Made by a program: the position numbers and the translations under genes. A stretch of DNA of 64,000 nt from Neurospora intermedia. Taxonomy: Eukaryota > Ascomycota > Sordariomycetes > Sordariales > Sordariaceae. How positions within the stretch are numbered: position 1 is the stretch's first letter; every line of letters starts with the position of its first letter. The stretch spans positions 3,224,001-3,288,000 of the forward strand of contig BTPP01000004.1 in NCBI GenBank assembly GCA_037102815.1, in the 5' to 3' direction. Positions 1 through 11,466 of this stretch are shown piece after piece. The notes beneath the pieces were generated by a model. The model worked only from the letters and a program-made list of their open reading frames with translations, had not been told where the DNA came from and searched no databases.

Positions 1-675
1 GACGCTTTACGTCAAGTGCACCTGCTGCGTTGTTGGGCTGGTTAGGTAGGTAACGGGTTAATGGCGACGGAACATGTTTCTCCCCAGATGAATTGCCAAC
101 TGTAGTGGGAGAGCTCTTGCTCTGGTGTTTAACAAGGTAGTATAAATGATGGATTTGATCTTCTTCAAAAGGAGTGAGTGGCCGTTGGTTCAGTTGGGTT
201 CCTTGATCAGCGAAAGTGGTTCGTGTCACTGCCGAGTCTGCTCACGCGCGCCGGGGAGGTCCAATGTTACTCGACGGAATGCAAGGGTGCAGTGGCCGCA
301 ATCTATAATTCCTGTTTTCTCTGTACAAGTCCCGTCCCGTCATGGGCACTGCAGGTGAAAGAAGAGGCAACAGCGGCCAGACTTCTGGGCAATGACATCA
401 TCTTGAGCTGCTTGGCCTTCAATAGCTTCAGGCTTGGCATTTCGGCTTTCCAGGGGTTGGCGTCTGTTAAGCGATAGCACATGTCCCAGGGACATTGTAA
501 CATCGGATGCGACTTTCAAGCCATAAATCTGCCCGGACCCGGTGTATTGGAGATGTCACGATTCAACGTACAAGATGGAGGCAGCGCGATATCGTCGTTG
601 CGTGTTCTGGACTGAAATGTTGTTGCACACCACCATCAGCCGCTAACCCTGTCGGTTCATCCCGAAAAACCACTA
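1..675. other. Gene-free left edge
   Basis: No reading frame here resembles a known protein, and the short open frames on both strands overlap each other without coding character. The stretch ends at the TA dinucleotide (674-675) where the miniature transposon is inserted. I see no tRNA, CRISPR or repeat array. Confidence 0.5.
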
Positions 676-1300
676 CTTGGGGGGTGCTGGGCGCCAAGGC
701 TTTTCACCCCCCTACTTGTTAAGTAGGGGGTAGCGAAAAACTGGGACACGGTTTTAATCTGGGACATCTGGAATCTTAGCCTTCTGCTTAGAAAATTGTT
801 AGTGGGCAAGATTCAACAACGACAATCCTATCAGCTATTTTTCTAAAAATCTAGAAAAATTCCAGAAGGTGAATTTGGAGTACGAAATGGCATCGGCAAA
901 GTTTCAAAAATTCATCTCAACAACTCATCAAATGGGTGCTTTCAGAGATCTTCTCAACTACTCAATATCGTCGCTTCCGGAATGCATCAACCACTAAGCT
1001 AAACTAGTACTCCAACAGTAAAGAGGAGCATACTCGCGATTTTCTCCCCAACGCTTCGATGAAATTTGATGCAATCTTGAGAACGTATAGTTAAATACTC
1101 CATTGTCCTCCCTGATTTTTCTTAGATTTTTCAAAAAATGGCTGGTGTGCTTTCCGCTGCTGTATAAAGCCTACTAACAATTTTCTAAGTAGAAGGCTAA
1201 GATTCTAAATGTCCCAGATTAAAACCGTGTCCCAGTTTTTCGCTACCCCCTACTTAACGAGTAGGGGGGTGAAAAGCCTTGGCGCCCAGCACCCCCCAAG
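676..1300. mobile_element. MITE, Tc1/mariner-like, with ~131-bp terminal inverted repeats
   Basis: A 625-bp non-coding element is bounded by long inverted repeats at about 676-806 and 1170-1300. Both ends read CTTGGGGGGTGCTGGGCGCC inward and stay nearly identical for about 130 bp, with a handful of mismatches. The element is flanked directly by TA on each side (674-675 and 1301-1302), the target duplication made by Tc1/mariner transposases. The roughly 360-bp centre has no coding frame, so it would need a transposase supplied elsewhere. The high TIR identity suggests a fairly recent insertion. Seen: TIRs and TA. Inferred: superfamily. Confidence 0.88.
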
Positions 1301-1669
1301 TAACACTAACACCCGGAGGATCCACCAGGCCCCATCTGGACGACGCAATCCAACCTCCAACAGGGCCAACCGCATTTGCATCGACTCGGAAAGACATGAT
1401 CTACAAACTTGCCCACGCGACACAAGATCGATCTTCAACGCATCTCAAAGACACCTGCGAATCGTGCGATTCATCTTCTTCAGAGTCAAAGTTGGCTCGA
1501 GTCTCGCCGAGCCCTACCGTTGGGGTGGAGGATACGTCTGCGTCTGCTTGCTACCTTAACTCTACAATACATAAAATGTACACATTCATACTGGTCATAC
1601 CAGTGCTGAGCAGCTCCAAGTTTGCTCTTGAGCACCAGTACAGGCAAGTGTTACCATCATAAGTCAAAT

Positions 1670-1759
1670 GGGCCGCTGGTCTAGTGGTATGATTCTCGCT
1701 TAGGGTTCAATCCTGAGCATTCTTGCGAGAGGTCCCGGGTTCAATCCCCGGGTGGCCCC
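1670..1759 (+). tRNA. tRNA-Pro (anticodon AGG), with 18-nt intron
   Basis: A complete cloverleaf can be drawn. The acceptor stem GGGCCGC pairs with GTGGCCC (one G-U), with discriminator C at 1759. The anticodon stem CTCGC/GCGAG holds the loop TTAGGG-T with anticodon AGG at 1702-1704. The T arm is CCGGG-TTCAATC-CCCGG. An 18-nt intron (1706-1723) interrupts the loop one base 3' of the anticodon, the canonical eukaryotic tRNA intron position removed by the tRNA splicing endonuclease. Removing it restores a seven-base anticodon loop. A run of T's (1762-1766) shortly downstream fits RNA polymerase III termination. Confidence 0.95.
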
Positions 1760-2260
1760 ATCTTTTTCCTTCTTTTTGCGAGTCATTCCCTGAGTGAAGT
1801 AAGCCGAAGTAGACGTCGAACTACAAAAACAACTCAAGCATCACCAATCAAGTGTTGCATGTCCTTCTGTTTTTTTTGCTGAATTCCATCTTTCATTCCT
1901 GTGGCTGCTCTCTATATGCAGCGAATATTCGGCGAGTATCCCTATCTTCATGGGTATCTAACCGTCCCCTTCTCTGTTCCTTCTGTTGCCCTTAAAGCAG
2001 TGATCTCTGCACAAATGCGACACCTATGCCTCCTCACTGTGCTCAATTCCTTCCATGCTTCAAGAGAAGAAGAGAAGGCGAAGAAGGAAAATGGACACCC
2101 AAAACTCCGACCTCTCCTCGGTTCGACACTCCTGAACTCCAAAACTCTTTGCTCGATCGAACGCAACGCAATGCAAACGCAACCAGTCATGCCCATGCCC
2201 AAGTGCCCGCTATTCCGTCCTGTGTGATCCCGACCGATGGGAAATCCAACGCTCCACGCC
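1760..2260. other. Intergenic / 3' region of zinc-cluster gene
   Basis: This lies between the tRNA and the stop codon of the minus-strand gene that ends at 2261. It probably carries the 3' UTR of that gene. I see no convincing gene in it. Confidence 0.4.
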
Positions 2261-5200
2261 TTAGGAAAAGCCCGCAAAGAAAGCAGCGAGACTCGGAAGG
2301 AGAATGGCTTTGATAAAGACAAGCAGCGAGCCAGCCTCGCCGATCACTTCCCTGGGATCATTGTGGTTTTGGTCGTCTTCGAGTAGCTCGTTGTCATCGA
2401 AAAGAAAGACATTTCCACCGGTGTTAACGCCCTTGCCGTCGTTGTTGACGTCGGGGTTAATCTCGTCTCCGCTCTCATAGTCGCTCTGCGCCCCGCTGGT
2501 GCTGTCAAGGTTCGAAGCAACTGTCAAATCCTCGTTTTCTCCATTGCCTAGCGATAGGCAAATTGTGGTCAGTTTTGGTCGGGACCATGAAGACGGTGGG
2601 TGAGAAGGAAGAAAAACAAAAACGGAGCATGGTGAATGTAACAGAGGCTAGTTGTAGAGAATTAGCAAGCCATATACCCCTTGGTAATGTACTTCGTATT
2701 CCTATCATACCTTAAACCCTCACTTCCCTTCACATCACGTCGCACACCCCACAACACTGCGCACTTCACGATTCACATACCAGCACCGCCGGTGAAACCG
2801 GTAGATCCCATGATCATTCTCTCGTCGATGAACGAAAGCAAGAACTTGGAGAGAAGTCGACCGGTGAACAAGTGGAAGAGGCTGGTCTTGTTTTTATTGG
2901 CGGGATCGGTGAAAGGGTCGACGTTCTCTTTGGGAGGGCCGCTGGGGTCGAACGTCAGGAAGTCGAGTTCGTGGCCTATTTCGGTTGCGGGTGTTGTTAG
3001 TCGGTGTTTTGGGAGTATTGACTTTGGTAGAAGAGAGAATCGGTGTTTGTTGGTGGAATCGGAAAATGGGAAAAGGAAGAAGGGAGGAAAAGTTGAAAGA
3101 TTACGAGTGAAGGGTTAAACAGGACAACCTGGGAGGGAATGGAGAAGGATGGTAGGAGGTAGAGGTGGGACATGGCCTGAACGTTCAGGTTCGCCCAAGG
3201 TGCATGAATTCACCTAGGTCGAAACCATCCGAAAGACATAGATTGCGTCACAGCGGAAATCAGGAGGTAAAGAGGAAAAAGGGAAAACTTACGAACATCC
3301 GAAACGTCAAAAAACCGGTCCCGGAACGTCTTCACCATGTAGATCGCCGCCTCGCCATCCGGGAACTCTCTCAGGCTCTCCAACGCCTCATCATCCACGA
3401 AAGGGTTGAAAGCCTTCCCGTCTTTTGCCGTCGACGGATGCGTTTGATAAATTTGATGGAACTGATACATGAACTGCTTGAACGGCAAGTTGTCGATCGC
3501 CTCGAGCGTATCCCAGGCTTGTTTGCGAGTAAAGTCCATCTTCAACTGATCCATGCCCTGCTCGATGTCTCCGATATCCTCGATACCCCCCTCTTTCCTG
3601 CCCATAATATTTTCCGCTTCCTGTTGCTGATGCTGATGGTACTGCTGCTGTTGCTGCCGTTGCTGAACCTTATACAACCAATCCCTCTTCTTGACCTCAT
3701 TCTCCATAACCACATACGCGTCCGCCTGCGCCTCCTTATACTCCAAAAACACACTGAGCGCCGCGAACGCCGCAAAGCAGCCCGCCCACTCCTTGCGGGA
3801 TCTTGGCTTCAGCGCCTTGCTGAAGTCCTCAAACAGCCTCCTCACCTCACGCTCAATCATGTCGTTTGTCACCGCTTTCAGCTGCCTGTTGAGCACCCTG
3901 GCTGTCAGAACCTTCCTGTCCAAGCCCTCGGGCACCCGATACCCCGCAACCTCAATAGCGTGCACGGATTCCGGGTCCAGGTGCAGGTGGTAAGACATGG
4001 TGTAGTTCATGGTCAGAATCTGCAGCGCGCGCTTGACCATGCCGTTGCGAGTTTCGTTGGCGTATCGTCGCAAAATAGGAAGCACCCGTTCGGGGATTTT
4101 GGTAGTATGCTCGCACGATTGTGTGAGGAGGTAAGCCCATTGGTCTTCGTTATATAGTCCCTCGTGGAACTGGCGCAGATGCCGGCGCAATTCTTCGCGC
4201 TGGTCGAGCCAGCCGTACGGCAGCGCAATCGGCGTCGCCGGGGACTCTTCGCAGACGAGCCCGTGGCCCGCCCCGAGCGGGTGTTCGCGCACGGTGTACC
4301 ACCTCGTAGCGTCGGGGGCGTTGGGGGTGGGAGTGAAGAACTTGGCAAACACGGTGAGCATAGCATCCTTGTTGAAGCCACGGCCGAGAGTCAGACGCAA
4401 TTTGATCGGTTTCTCGGAGTCCTCTTCGTCCTCCCGGAAGCGCACCGAAAAAGAGGCGACGTTTTCCCTTACGTACTCCTCCGCTCCCTTAGCGCCTTCC
4501 CGCTTCAGATGTACTTTCAGCCACCCCGGAAAGATAACCTCAGTGAAGTCGCTGAACTGCCAGCAGATCACCTCGGGCACAGTGAGCTTGAGCTTCTCGC
4601 ACCGCCGGCACGGGCGTGTTTCCTCGCACGACACCTTACGAGCGTGACAGCAGAAGCAGGCGCCTATGCGGCGGACCTGCAAGGCGGAAACGGCGGTGGA
4701 GATGGCGAGAGGACCCTTGCGGCCCCTGAGGGTGGTGCGGCTGCTTCCCTCGGCGTCCTTACCGCCGAACAAGGCCGCGCTCCTGCCCTTAGCAGCGTTC
4801 TGGCTGATGGAATGCGGGGTGATGACGACGAACTTGTTTTCACCAGACATGTTCACGGTCACGCTGCCGGGGGATGTGGAAGAGAAGGTGACTGTAGACG
4901 GGCTGGGTGGTACCTTTTTCTTCTGAACGCGAGCATTGCCACGGGTCTTATGAATGGCAGTGGGCTTGGAGGTCGCGTGCGAAGATGAGGAGGGGCCCGA
5001 AACGGGGACGGAGGGAGCTGGGTATCGCTGCTGGACGTGAACGGATATGTAAGAAGCATCCTCTGGGGCAGAGTGATGGCTTAGGGTGTGGCTCTTGATA
5101 CTCTCTGGTGGGCTGGAACTGTGTGCACCTGGGCCGATCTCGATGTTGAAGTCTTCCATGTTGAAGGGAGAGGGGACTTCTTCCATGAGCCCGGGCTCGA

Positions 5201-5804
5201 GGCCACCAGGATGAAGAGGATCCCAAGGTGGGACATTAACACCAGACAAGACAATGGAGAGGTCAAAGTCGTCCTGAAAGTTCTGTGGTTCTTGGTTCTG
5301 GTGGCTGGCAGGCTGTTCAGATGGTCCCACAGCAGCCATGTCTTGTTCGTATTGCGGATCAGGAAACAGAATAGAGTTGATGTCCACGTTGTCGAAGGTA
5401 TACCCATCGAACTGTGAGAAATCATCAGTGGAGAATTGGTAGCCACCTTCGGGCGAGCCAGACAAGGCATCTGGAGTCAAGGCAGCTGGCAGGGGGCTTA
5501 AACCGCCGCCAAACTGTCCCTCAACATTGGTCCAAGAGCTTAGACTACCCTGGACAGGACTGGCCTGAAGGCCGCCCAAAGTACCGGTATCGGGGCTGAC
5601 GTTGACAAAAGCCCAAGCGTGTTGGTCAAAATCCGAGTCACCGCCGATGGACTCGGGGGCATATCCATGTTGGGGCCTGTGGGTGTGGGTGTGATCATGC
5701 TGATGACCATATCCGTAGTTGTGTTCGCATTCAGCTTGCTCATGCTCAGGGTTACCATGATGTCCCTGAAAGGGTGAGTAGCTTATGAAGGGTGCAGTAG
5801 ACAT
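2261..5804 (-). CDS. Large regulator with variant Zn2Cys6-like zinc cluster
   Basis: Three exons on the minus strand, 5804-3293, 2975-2781 and 2547-2261, join in frame to give 997 aa. Donors are GTAAGT and GTATGT, and acceptors AATAG (branch ACTAAC) and GCTAG. Residues 383-414 hold a cysteine cluster spaced C-x2-C-x6-C-x5-C-x2-C-x11-C. This is Gal4-type except that the last gap is longer than the usual 6-9, so DNA binding is likely but inferred. The N-terminus is acidic, His- and Pro-rich and probably disordered. A Gln-rich coiled stretch follows near residues 720-740. The C-terminal exon ends with a hydrophobic segment (LLVFIKAILLPSLAAFFAGF), which could be a tail anchor and is odd for a transcription factor. 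The first ATG (5804, context AACCATGTC) is used here. The frame stays open about 396 nt further upstream without any ATG, so an extra 5' exon is likely. Confidence 0.75.
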
Positions 5805-8800
5805 GGTTTCCGAGGGAGCAGCTTCGGCGGGTGGTGTTATGGTTTCGCGGCCTTTGCCCTTGTCAGTAGCCCTCGTGGTGTCGAGGGCTTCGTTCTTTGA
5901 TTCCTCCACTTTGGCGGTTGCAAAGGCGATCTTTGGGATTTCCTTGAGCGGGGAACCTCCTTGCTCTAGGGGCTCGGGGTCTTGGACGCCTTGAGATGCG
6001 TTGGCTAGGACCTCGGTTGGTGAAACGTAAAGAGACTGTTGTCTATGGCTTTGTGGACGTAGGGTGGTACGCTGGTGTGATGTTGTGTTGCGGTGATGAT
6101 CTGAACAGTCGAACTCTTTGACGCTTGTTAAACGGTCTATTCGAAAGTGGTATAGAAAGGTGAAACGGATTCGGGATTCTGTGCGATGTAATCCTCGTTC
6201 TTATATCCAGCGAGAGCTTTGGGATGCTGCAACACACAAGATCAATGGCTCATGGAATGCTCTTTTAGACAGAGTGTCATTCTCTTGTTTGTCGTATCAT
6301 GAGTGTTCAAGACCAAGGAGAGGTGTCGCAGCAGGACGTGTGAAAGGGTAGAGTCGAGTCACGACAGCTACCAAGACCGAGGCATGCCCATTCGGAGAGT
6401 CAAGAGGGTTGTGAAAAGAGGGCGATGGAAACAATGATGGGAACGAGAAGTGAGTTGAAGAACTGGAGACGAGGAGGATGAATCAGATATTGGAAACACA
6501 AAAAAGATCAGTGTTATTTTCCCGAGTCCTTTTGGTTCTGAAGAGACCCTGACCTGACGTCGTCAAGGACAGGTCAGTCAAAGCCAAGACAAGACGTTTG
6601 CCTGCTTGAGATCTACCCCTCCATGACAGAGTGAACCCGATGGGATACAAAGTGGTACACGGTAGACAGGCCGGGAGTGGCTTCAAACTTGTATCGAGAG
6701 AAGTGTCAAGAGTGTCAAAGACCCGTCTTCAGCAAACCAGACGATATAACTAACCTCTTCAGGGTACCGAACAGATGCGCAACTTGCATGCCCATTCCTC
6801 CAGATCATCATCAACATCATGTTCCTATTGGACAGAGTCGAAGGCTGGTTCACTCAGCCCGCCCTGTCACCAGGGGATGCGCAACCCATGGGTGTGTTCT
6901 GCGGGAGACATGGGGAGGGGGACATGAGGTGGGCGAGGTGTCATCCAGAGAGGGGACATTGGGGACAGATTGGGGGAAATGGAGGTCTCGATGCGCGAAA
7001 GTCAGGAAAGGAAGAAGGATGAAAGCCAACCCCTCTTGGCGACGCTATACCCGATTGGATACCGATTCCAACAGCCACTATTTGAACCGCGCCTCCTCCC
7101 ACTAGCCAGTGGCCTCTCTTTCCTCTGGTTTCCCTACCATTTTACTGTACCATTTCCATTTTCATGTACTGGGTGATCTTGCCGTACTAGAAACCGAGGC
7201 TTTCCACTAGCTTTGTCGCTTTCGTTTCACTTTCCTGGATCCTTGCTTGCAACGCAACACGTCCATGGATGGACGGACGGACGGATAGATTTCGTGGAGA
7301 CCAGGTTACCAAAGATGGAATACAGGGCGAACGTCATTCGACTCAGCAAAAAATCCGTCCTACCTTCATCTGAGCCCAACACTCCCGAGGCATCGAGTCA
7401 GGGTTTGTCTCAACGAATGAATGAATGAACGACAGTACCTTAAAGCGGAGCGGACAAGTTCAATGGAACAGAGTGTCTGGAATTCCTCTCGGTATCTATG
7501 CAATGACATGTGGTTGCTACTCCGATGAACTACAAAAGGACAACCCGCCAAGGCCAGCAATGCCTCAATCAACTATCACTTACACACGACCACATCCCCT
7601 GGTGCCGATGATGACGACCGCAGTGATGATGACCAACACCTACAAGTACTAATAAACGAAAAACGCCCAAGATCAATTTGGAACATCAAGAATCCGTTCA
7701 ACATCTCTCATTACCTCTAGGTACTTGAACTTCTCGGTCACCAACTTGCCCCCACGGTGCCACCATCCCAAGAGTGTCTACCTAGTATATCCTGCGTTAG
7801 AGACATCATGGATTCATGGCAAAGGAAGGGCAAGGACAAGGACCAGGTGGGCATGCTGTGTTTCCCCACGGCACACAAATACACTACTCACACCTCAGAG
7901 TGAACCTACACGTTCTTATATCCGCTCGCCTCGGCCTCGGCTTGAAGATTTTATGGTTTAGGTGTCATGTAAGATCCAACTGGAATCTTGATCGTGGTGT
8001 CATCAACTACGAGTTTGACTTTCATAAACAACTACTCAGCATCACGAAAAAATGGGGCGAAACCCAAGAACTGGTGAGGAACAGTTGGAAGCTAAGCCTC
8101 ATCGTTATACTTGACGACGCATAATCTCACAACGCAAAAAAATCGAAGAAGTCCACTTGTGGGGGGACGCCGTTGACCATATACATACATAGTCGTTGAC
8201 GAGCTTTTACGGCGATAGAGTAATCGCATACCTCTGACCTTTTGTCTCTCTCTCTCTACCTGCATTTCGGAACTGTGCTCGTGAGTCTTTTGCCATCCAC
8301 GTATCCTCATAATGATATTAACCCGACTACCAAGCACCAACCATGGGCATATCATACAAAGAGGAAACTCAACCAAGACCCCCCCTGTATGTCGTAAGTG
8401 TATCTCTTCGAAAAGACCGACCTCGGTAAACAAAGCCGAAACAAAGCCGCTCGTCGTCGCAAACTTGAGTTCCTTCCCTTTAGATAAGCCCAAAAGAGAT
8501 GAGAAGATAGGCAAAAGGCAGTGAGATTGACATGACAGGTAAGGCAACACAACACAACACAACCTGGAATCACGACATTAAGCAGTGACAGTGGCAAAAA
8601 GGAGTGTGGCAACCAGTAATCTGTAGAGGCAGTCAAGAGAGGAGGGCAAGTAGGTAGTTGAGGGAGGTGGTGAGATATAATCCGTGCTTCACAACGAAAG
8701 AGGTCGGGCCGGTTGTGGTTATTCAGTAGGAGTATGTAGCGTAGAGCGGGCAGGTCTGAAGCAAGCTCATATGGTTGGTGAGGCGACTGTTGGTGTGAAG

Positions 8801-9965
8801 GAAAAATTGCAGAAGACGAGCGGGCATCAATCAAGGTTTCAAAGTGTAAAGTCAAGTCATTCAGAAGCCAATAACTAACAGTAGCAGAAGACCACCCTCC
8901 CAAGACACTTGGGTACGTTAACACCCACCCCACTCAACACCTCACTTAATTGCACAGCGTACATCAAGAGAACCTCTAGCAACCACGAGAGGGAAATCCA
9001 AAAGATACAGAGAGGGCAAAGATGACGTCAATACCACCCCTTATACCCAGAGCACCGTCTCTTTCCACGTCCATGCGGTCCAATGAAGGTGTTCTATATC
9101 CATATCCATATCCGAGCTGAGATGAGATGAGATGAGTGAGGTATATCGACAATTCTTTTATCCGTTTCCTTCCTTGTTTATATTCAACCAGCACACGCTT
9201 TTCCCGTCTCCAATCCCAAATTCGTTTATCCAAGGTGTTTTCCTCTTTTTGCTGTTTTCCCTCACTTTTTTTTTGCCCCCCCTTTCCATAAGTAACTTTG
9301 ACCATCCTGGACACACCAGTAGAGGCATGCTTGTCCTTGGTGCTGTCCCAACCAACCCTTTCCATACCAGAATTTTCCAACAAAAGCTCGCCGACAAAGC
9401 CTTTCCTTGACTTGTCCTTGGGCGTAGATATAACCTCCTGTAGATTTGTCGAGACAATGTTATGTCCGTCTGGAGTTCTTCTTCTAGAAAACGAAAAGCA
9501 GAATATGAAGCAAAAAAAGAGAGAAAAAAAAAAAACAAAAAGGAAAAAAAAAAAAAAAAAAAGGAAAAAAAAAAAAAAAAAAAGGAAAAGACGAAAACAA
9601 CAGGTATAATAAGAGTGCCTCCGACCGAGTGGATGCTACATGACCAAACCTTCTATATATATATATAGCCTCGCGGCTGTTCCTTCTCCCGTGTATCTTC
9701 CTGACCAATGATGCAACCATAATAATATAAAGCAAACTTGAGATCCAGATCCAAAAAGGGGAGTCCTGTAGGGGGATATAACCAAACCAGACCAAACGCG
9801 CATAGAAAAAAGCAGAACCAAGGATTCAAAAATCAGCTGGTGAAGTCGCAGAGGTACTGTAAGTGAAGTTGTAGGTGTAAAGGATCACCCACTCCCACTC
9901 GAGAGTAAGATCATCATCACCTTCAACCTTTACACCTCCCGCTTCACCCCACCTACCCCAAGCCT
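5805..9965. other. Gene-free gap (upstream region of zinc-cluster gene and 3' side of next gene)
   Basis: About 4.2 kb contain no recognisable gene. The segment 5805-6200 is open in the frame of the zinc-cluster gene and may be coding in part. Short simple repeats occur at 7268-7290 (GGAC units), 8547-8562 (ACAAC units), 9096-9112 (ATATCC units) and 9119-9134 (GATGA units). The longest open frame (minus strand, 8352-8933) has no family resemblance and no clear start context, so I left it out. Confidence 0.45.
9484..9602 (+). repeat. Purine-only A-rich tract
   Basis: A nearly uninterrupted purine run consists of poly-A blocks separated by GG or single C. The longest A blocks, around 9544-9592, are about 18 nt each. 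On the minus strand this is a T-rich pyrimidine tract about 360 bp downstream of the stop codon of the 444-residue gene, so it lies near or beyond that gene's 3' end. It is low-complexity sequence and the frames through it are artefacts. Confidence 0.8.
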
Positions 9966-11466
9966 TCAACGAAACCTCGCCGCCGCAGCCGCCGCCCGTT
10001 CCTGGATCTGCTGCTCCGTCCTCACATACAACTTATCCAAAAAGTCCATAGCGGGCGCATCCTTGAGGATCTTGGCGACCTGGATCCCCGCACTGATCAG
10101 CTGCAAGATATTCCGATCGTCCTTCAACGGACGACTCTGATGCTTAGCCGCATGCCTCATCTCCAGACTGTTCTCCAAAATCGTCACAAACTGCTTAATT
10201 TGCCCGTTATACAGCACCCGCGCGGGGATTCTTCGCTTGGTGGCCAGTCTCTTCAAGAGGTACACCCACTCGGTCCATTCGCGGTCCTGCGGTCTCTCGA
10301 CGGGCCGCATGTCTTGGGTCAAAGGGATGGGGAACTGGTACTTGGCTACAAAGTCGTAGGCGCACTGGGAGAGCCGGTCGTTGACTTGCGTCAGGACGGA
10401 GTCCTGTTCTTGCACGAGGAGGTTGGTTGGCAGGTGGGGGAGCTCGCGCTCTTGCATGGCGATGTATTCCGGCGGAGGACGCTGAAGGAATTGGTGCGGC
10501 CCGTCGAACTCGTCCCGATTGGAGGGGCGGCGCTGGGAGCGGCTGCCTCGGTTGTTGTTGTTGTTACCGTTACCGCCATTGTGGTTGTTGTGATGATTGT
10601 GGTTGTGGTGGTTATGATGGTGGTTCTTGTTGCCGCCCGGCTTGCTGGAGGGTGCTGTTGACAGCGAGGGGTTGTCGAGCGAGTAATCGGAGAGGCTGGG
10701 CGAAGCCAGGATGTCGTCGACCGAGTCCGCCGATGACGACGAGGCGAACCGCGACGACGACGCCGGGAGGTGGTGATCACCCCATCCCCCCTGTGTGTGG
10801 TTGAGGTTGAGGTTGAGGTTGAGGTTGGGCCCGGTGCTGCGGTACTGCCCGTTAAGGTGCCCGTGGGCAGCGCCGTGGCCGGGCGCGCTAGTGTATGGGT
10901 CGACGGGGGCTGGTCGGGGGTTGTAGAGCTGAGGAGTGGGCGCGGCGGCGGCGTGGTAGACGTGGTCGGATCCGGCTCGTCCAAGGTTGTACTGGCTCTT
11001 TAGGTTGCTTCCAAGGCCGAGGCCGTTGCCTAGCGCCGTCATCGACCCGGCGGTCGTTGGCAGGTTAAACGTCGAGACATTTCCGCTTGTCGAGAAGGCC
11101 ACGCTTTTCACTTGAGTGTTATTTCCGGCATTCCTCTGCAGACGGGGATATTCTCGCTGTGAATGGAGGCAGGTGGTTCGATTTTCTTACCTATGCGGCC
11201 GATAGGGACCCCTGCTGGTGACGTCGAACGAGGTGGTGTTGGAGTGCTGCTGGTACGATGTTGTATCGTCGTTGTATAGCGGGCTTTTGGTGCATTCGGT
11301 TAGTTAGCCCTAGATGCGCCCCGAGTTTCCCCAAAAGGAGGGATGATGTGACGGTTGGTCATGTTTTGGGGATTTAGGCTGTATTTTCCCACCTGCGCGT
11401 AGAGAGCCAAGGGTCACTTGGCACAACGGCCGACGTGCGGTAATAAGCAAAGTCCGGCTGTGCCAT
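9966..11466 (-). CDS. Conserved-looking unknown protein with Asn/His-rich middle (444 aa)
   Basis: Exons 11466-11393, 11283-11191 and 11133-9966 (minus strand) join to 444 aa starting MAQPDFAYYR. The first intron has a GTGGGA donor and a CTAACTAAC branch. The second (57 nt) must use the second AG of CAGAG to keep the frame. Residues 1-100 are Ser/Thr/Tyr-rich. The middle holds an Asn-Leu dipeptide repeat coded by minus-strand repeats at 10800-10828 and a His/Asn-rich run. The C-terminal 150 residues are mostly helical, with a dense pattern of Trp, Tyr and charged residues that looks like a folded conserved domain. I do not recognise the family. There is no signal peptide or membrane segment. 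The mix of disordered N-terminus and compact C-terminus suits a regulatory or adaptor protein, but that is a guess. Confidence 0.8.

Noticed and set aside
3165-4157. 330-residue plus-strand frame
   Set aside because: Antisense shadow of the zinc-cluster gene, whose spliced minus-strand frame is continuous.
8352-8933. 193-residue open frame on the minus strand
   Set aside because: Begins at a non-ATG codon, has no family resemblance and lies in a gap with simple repeats. It is best explained as chance.
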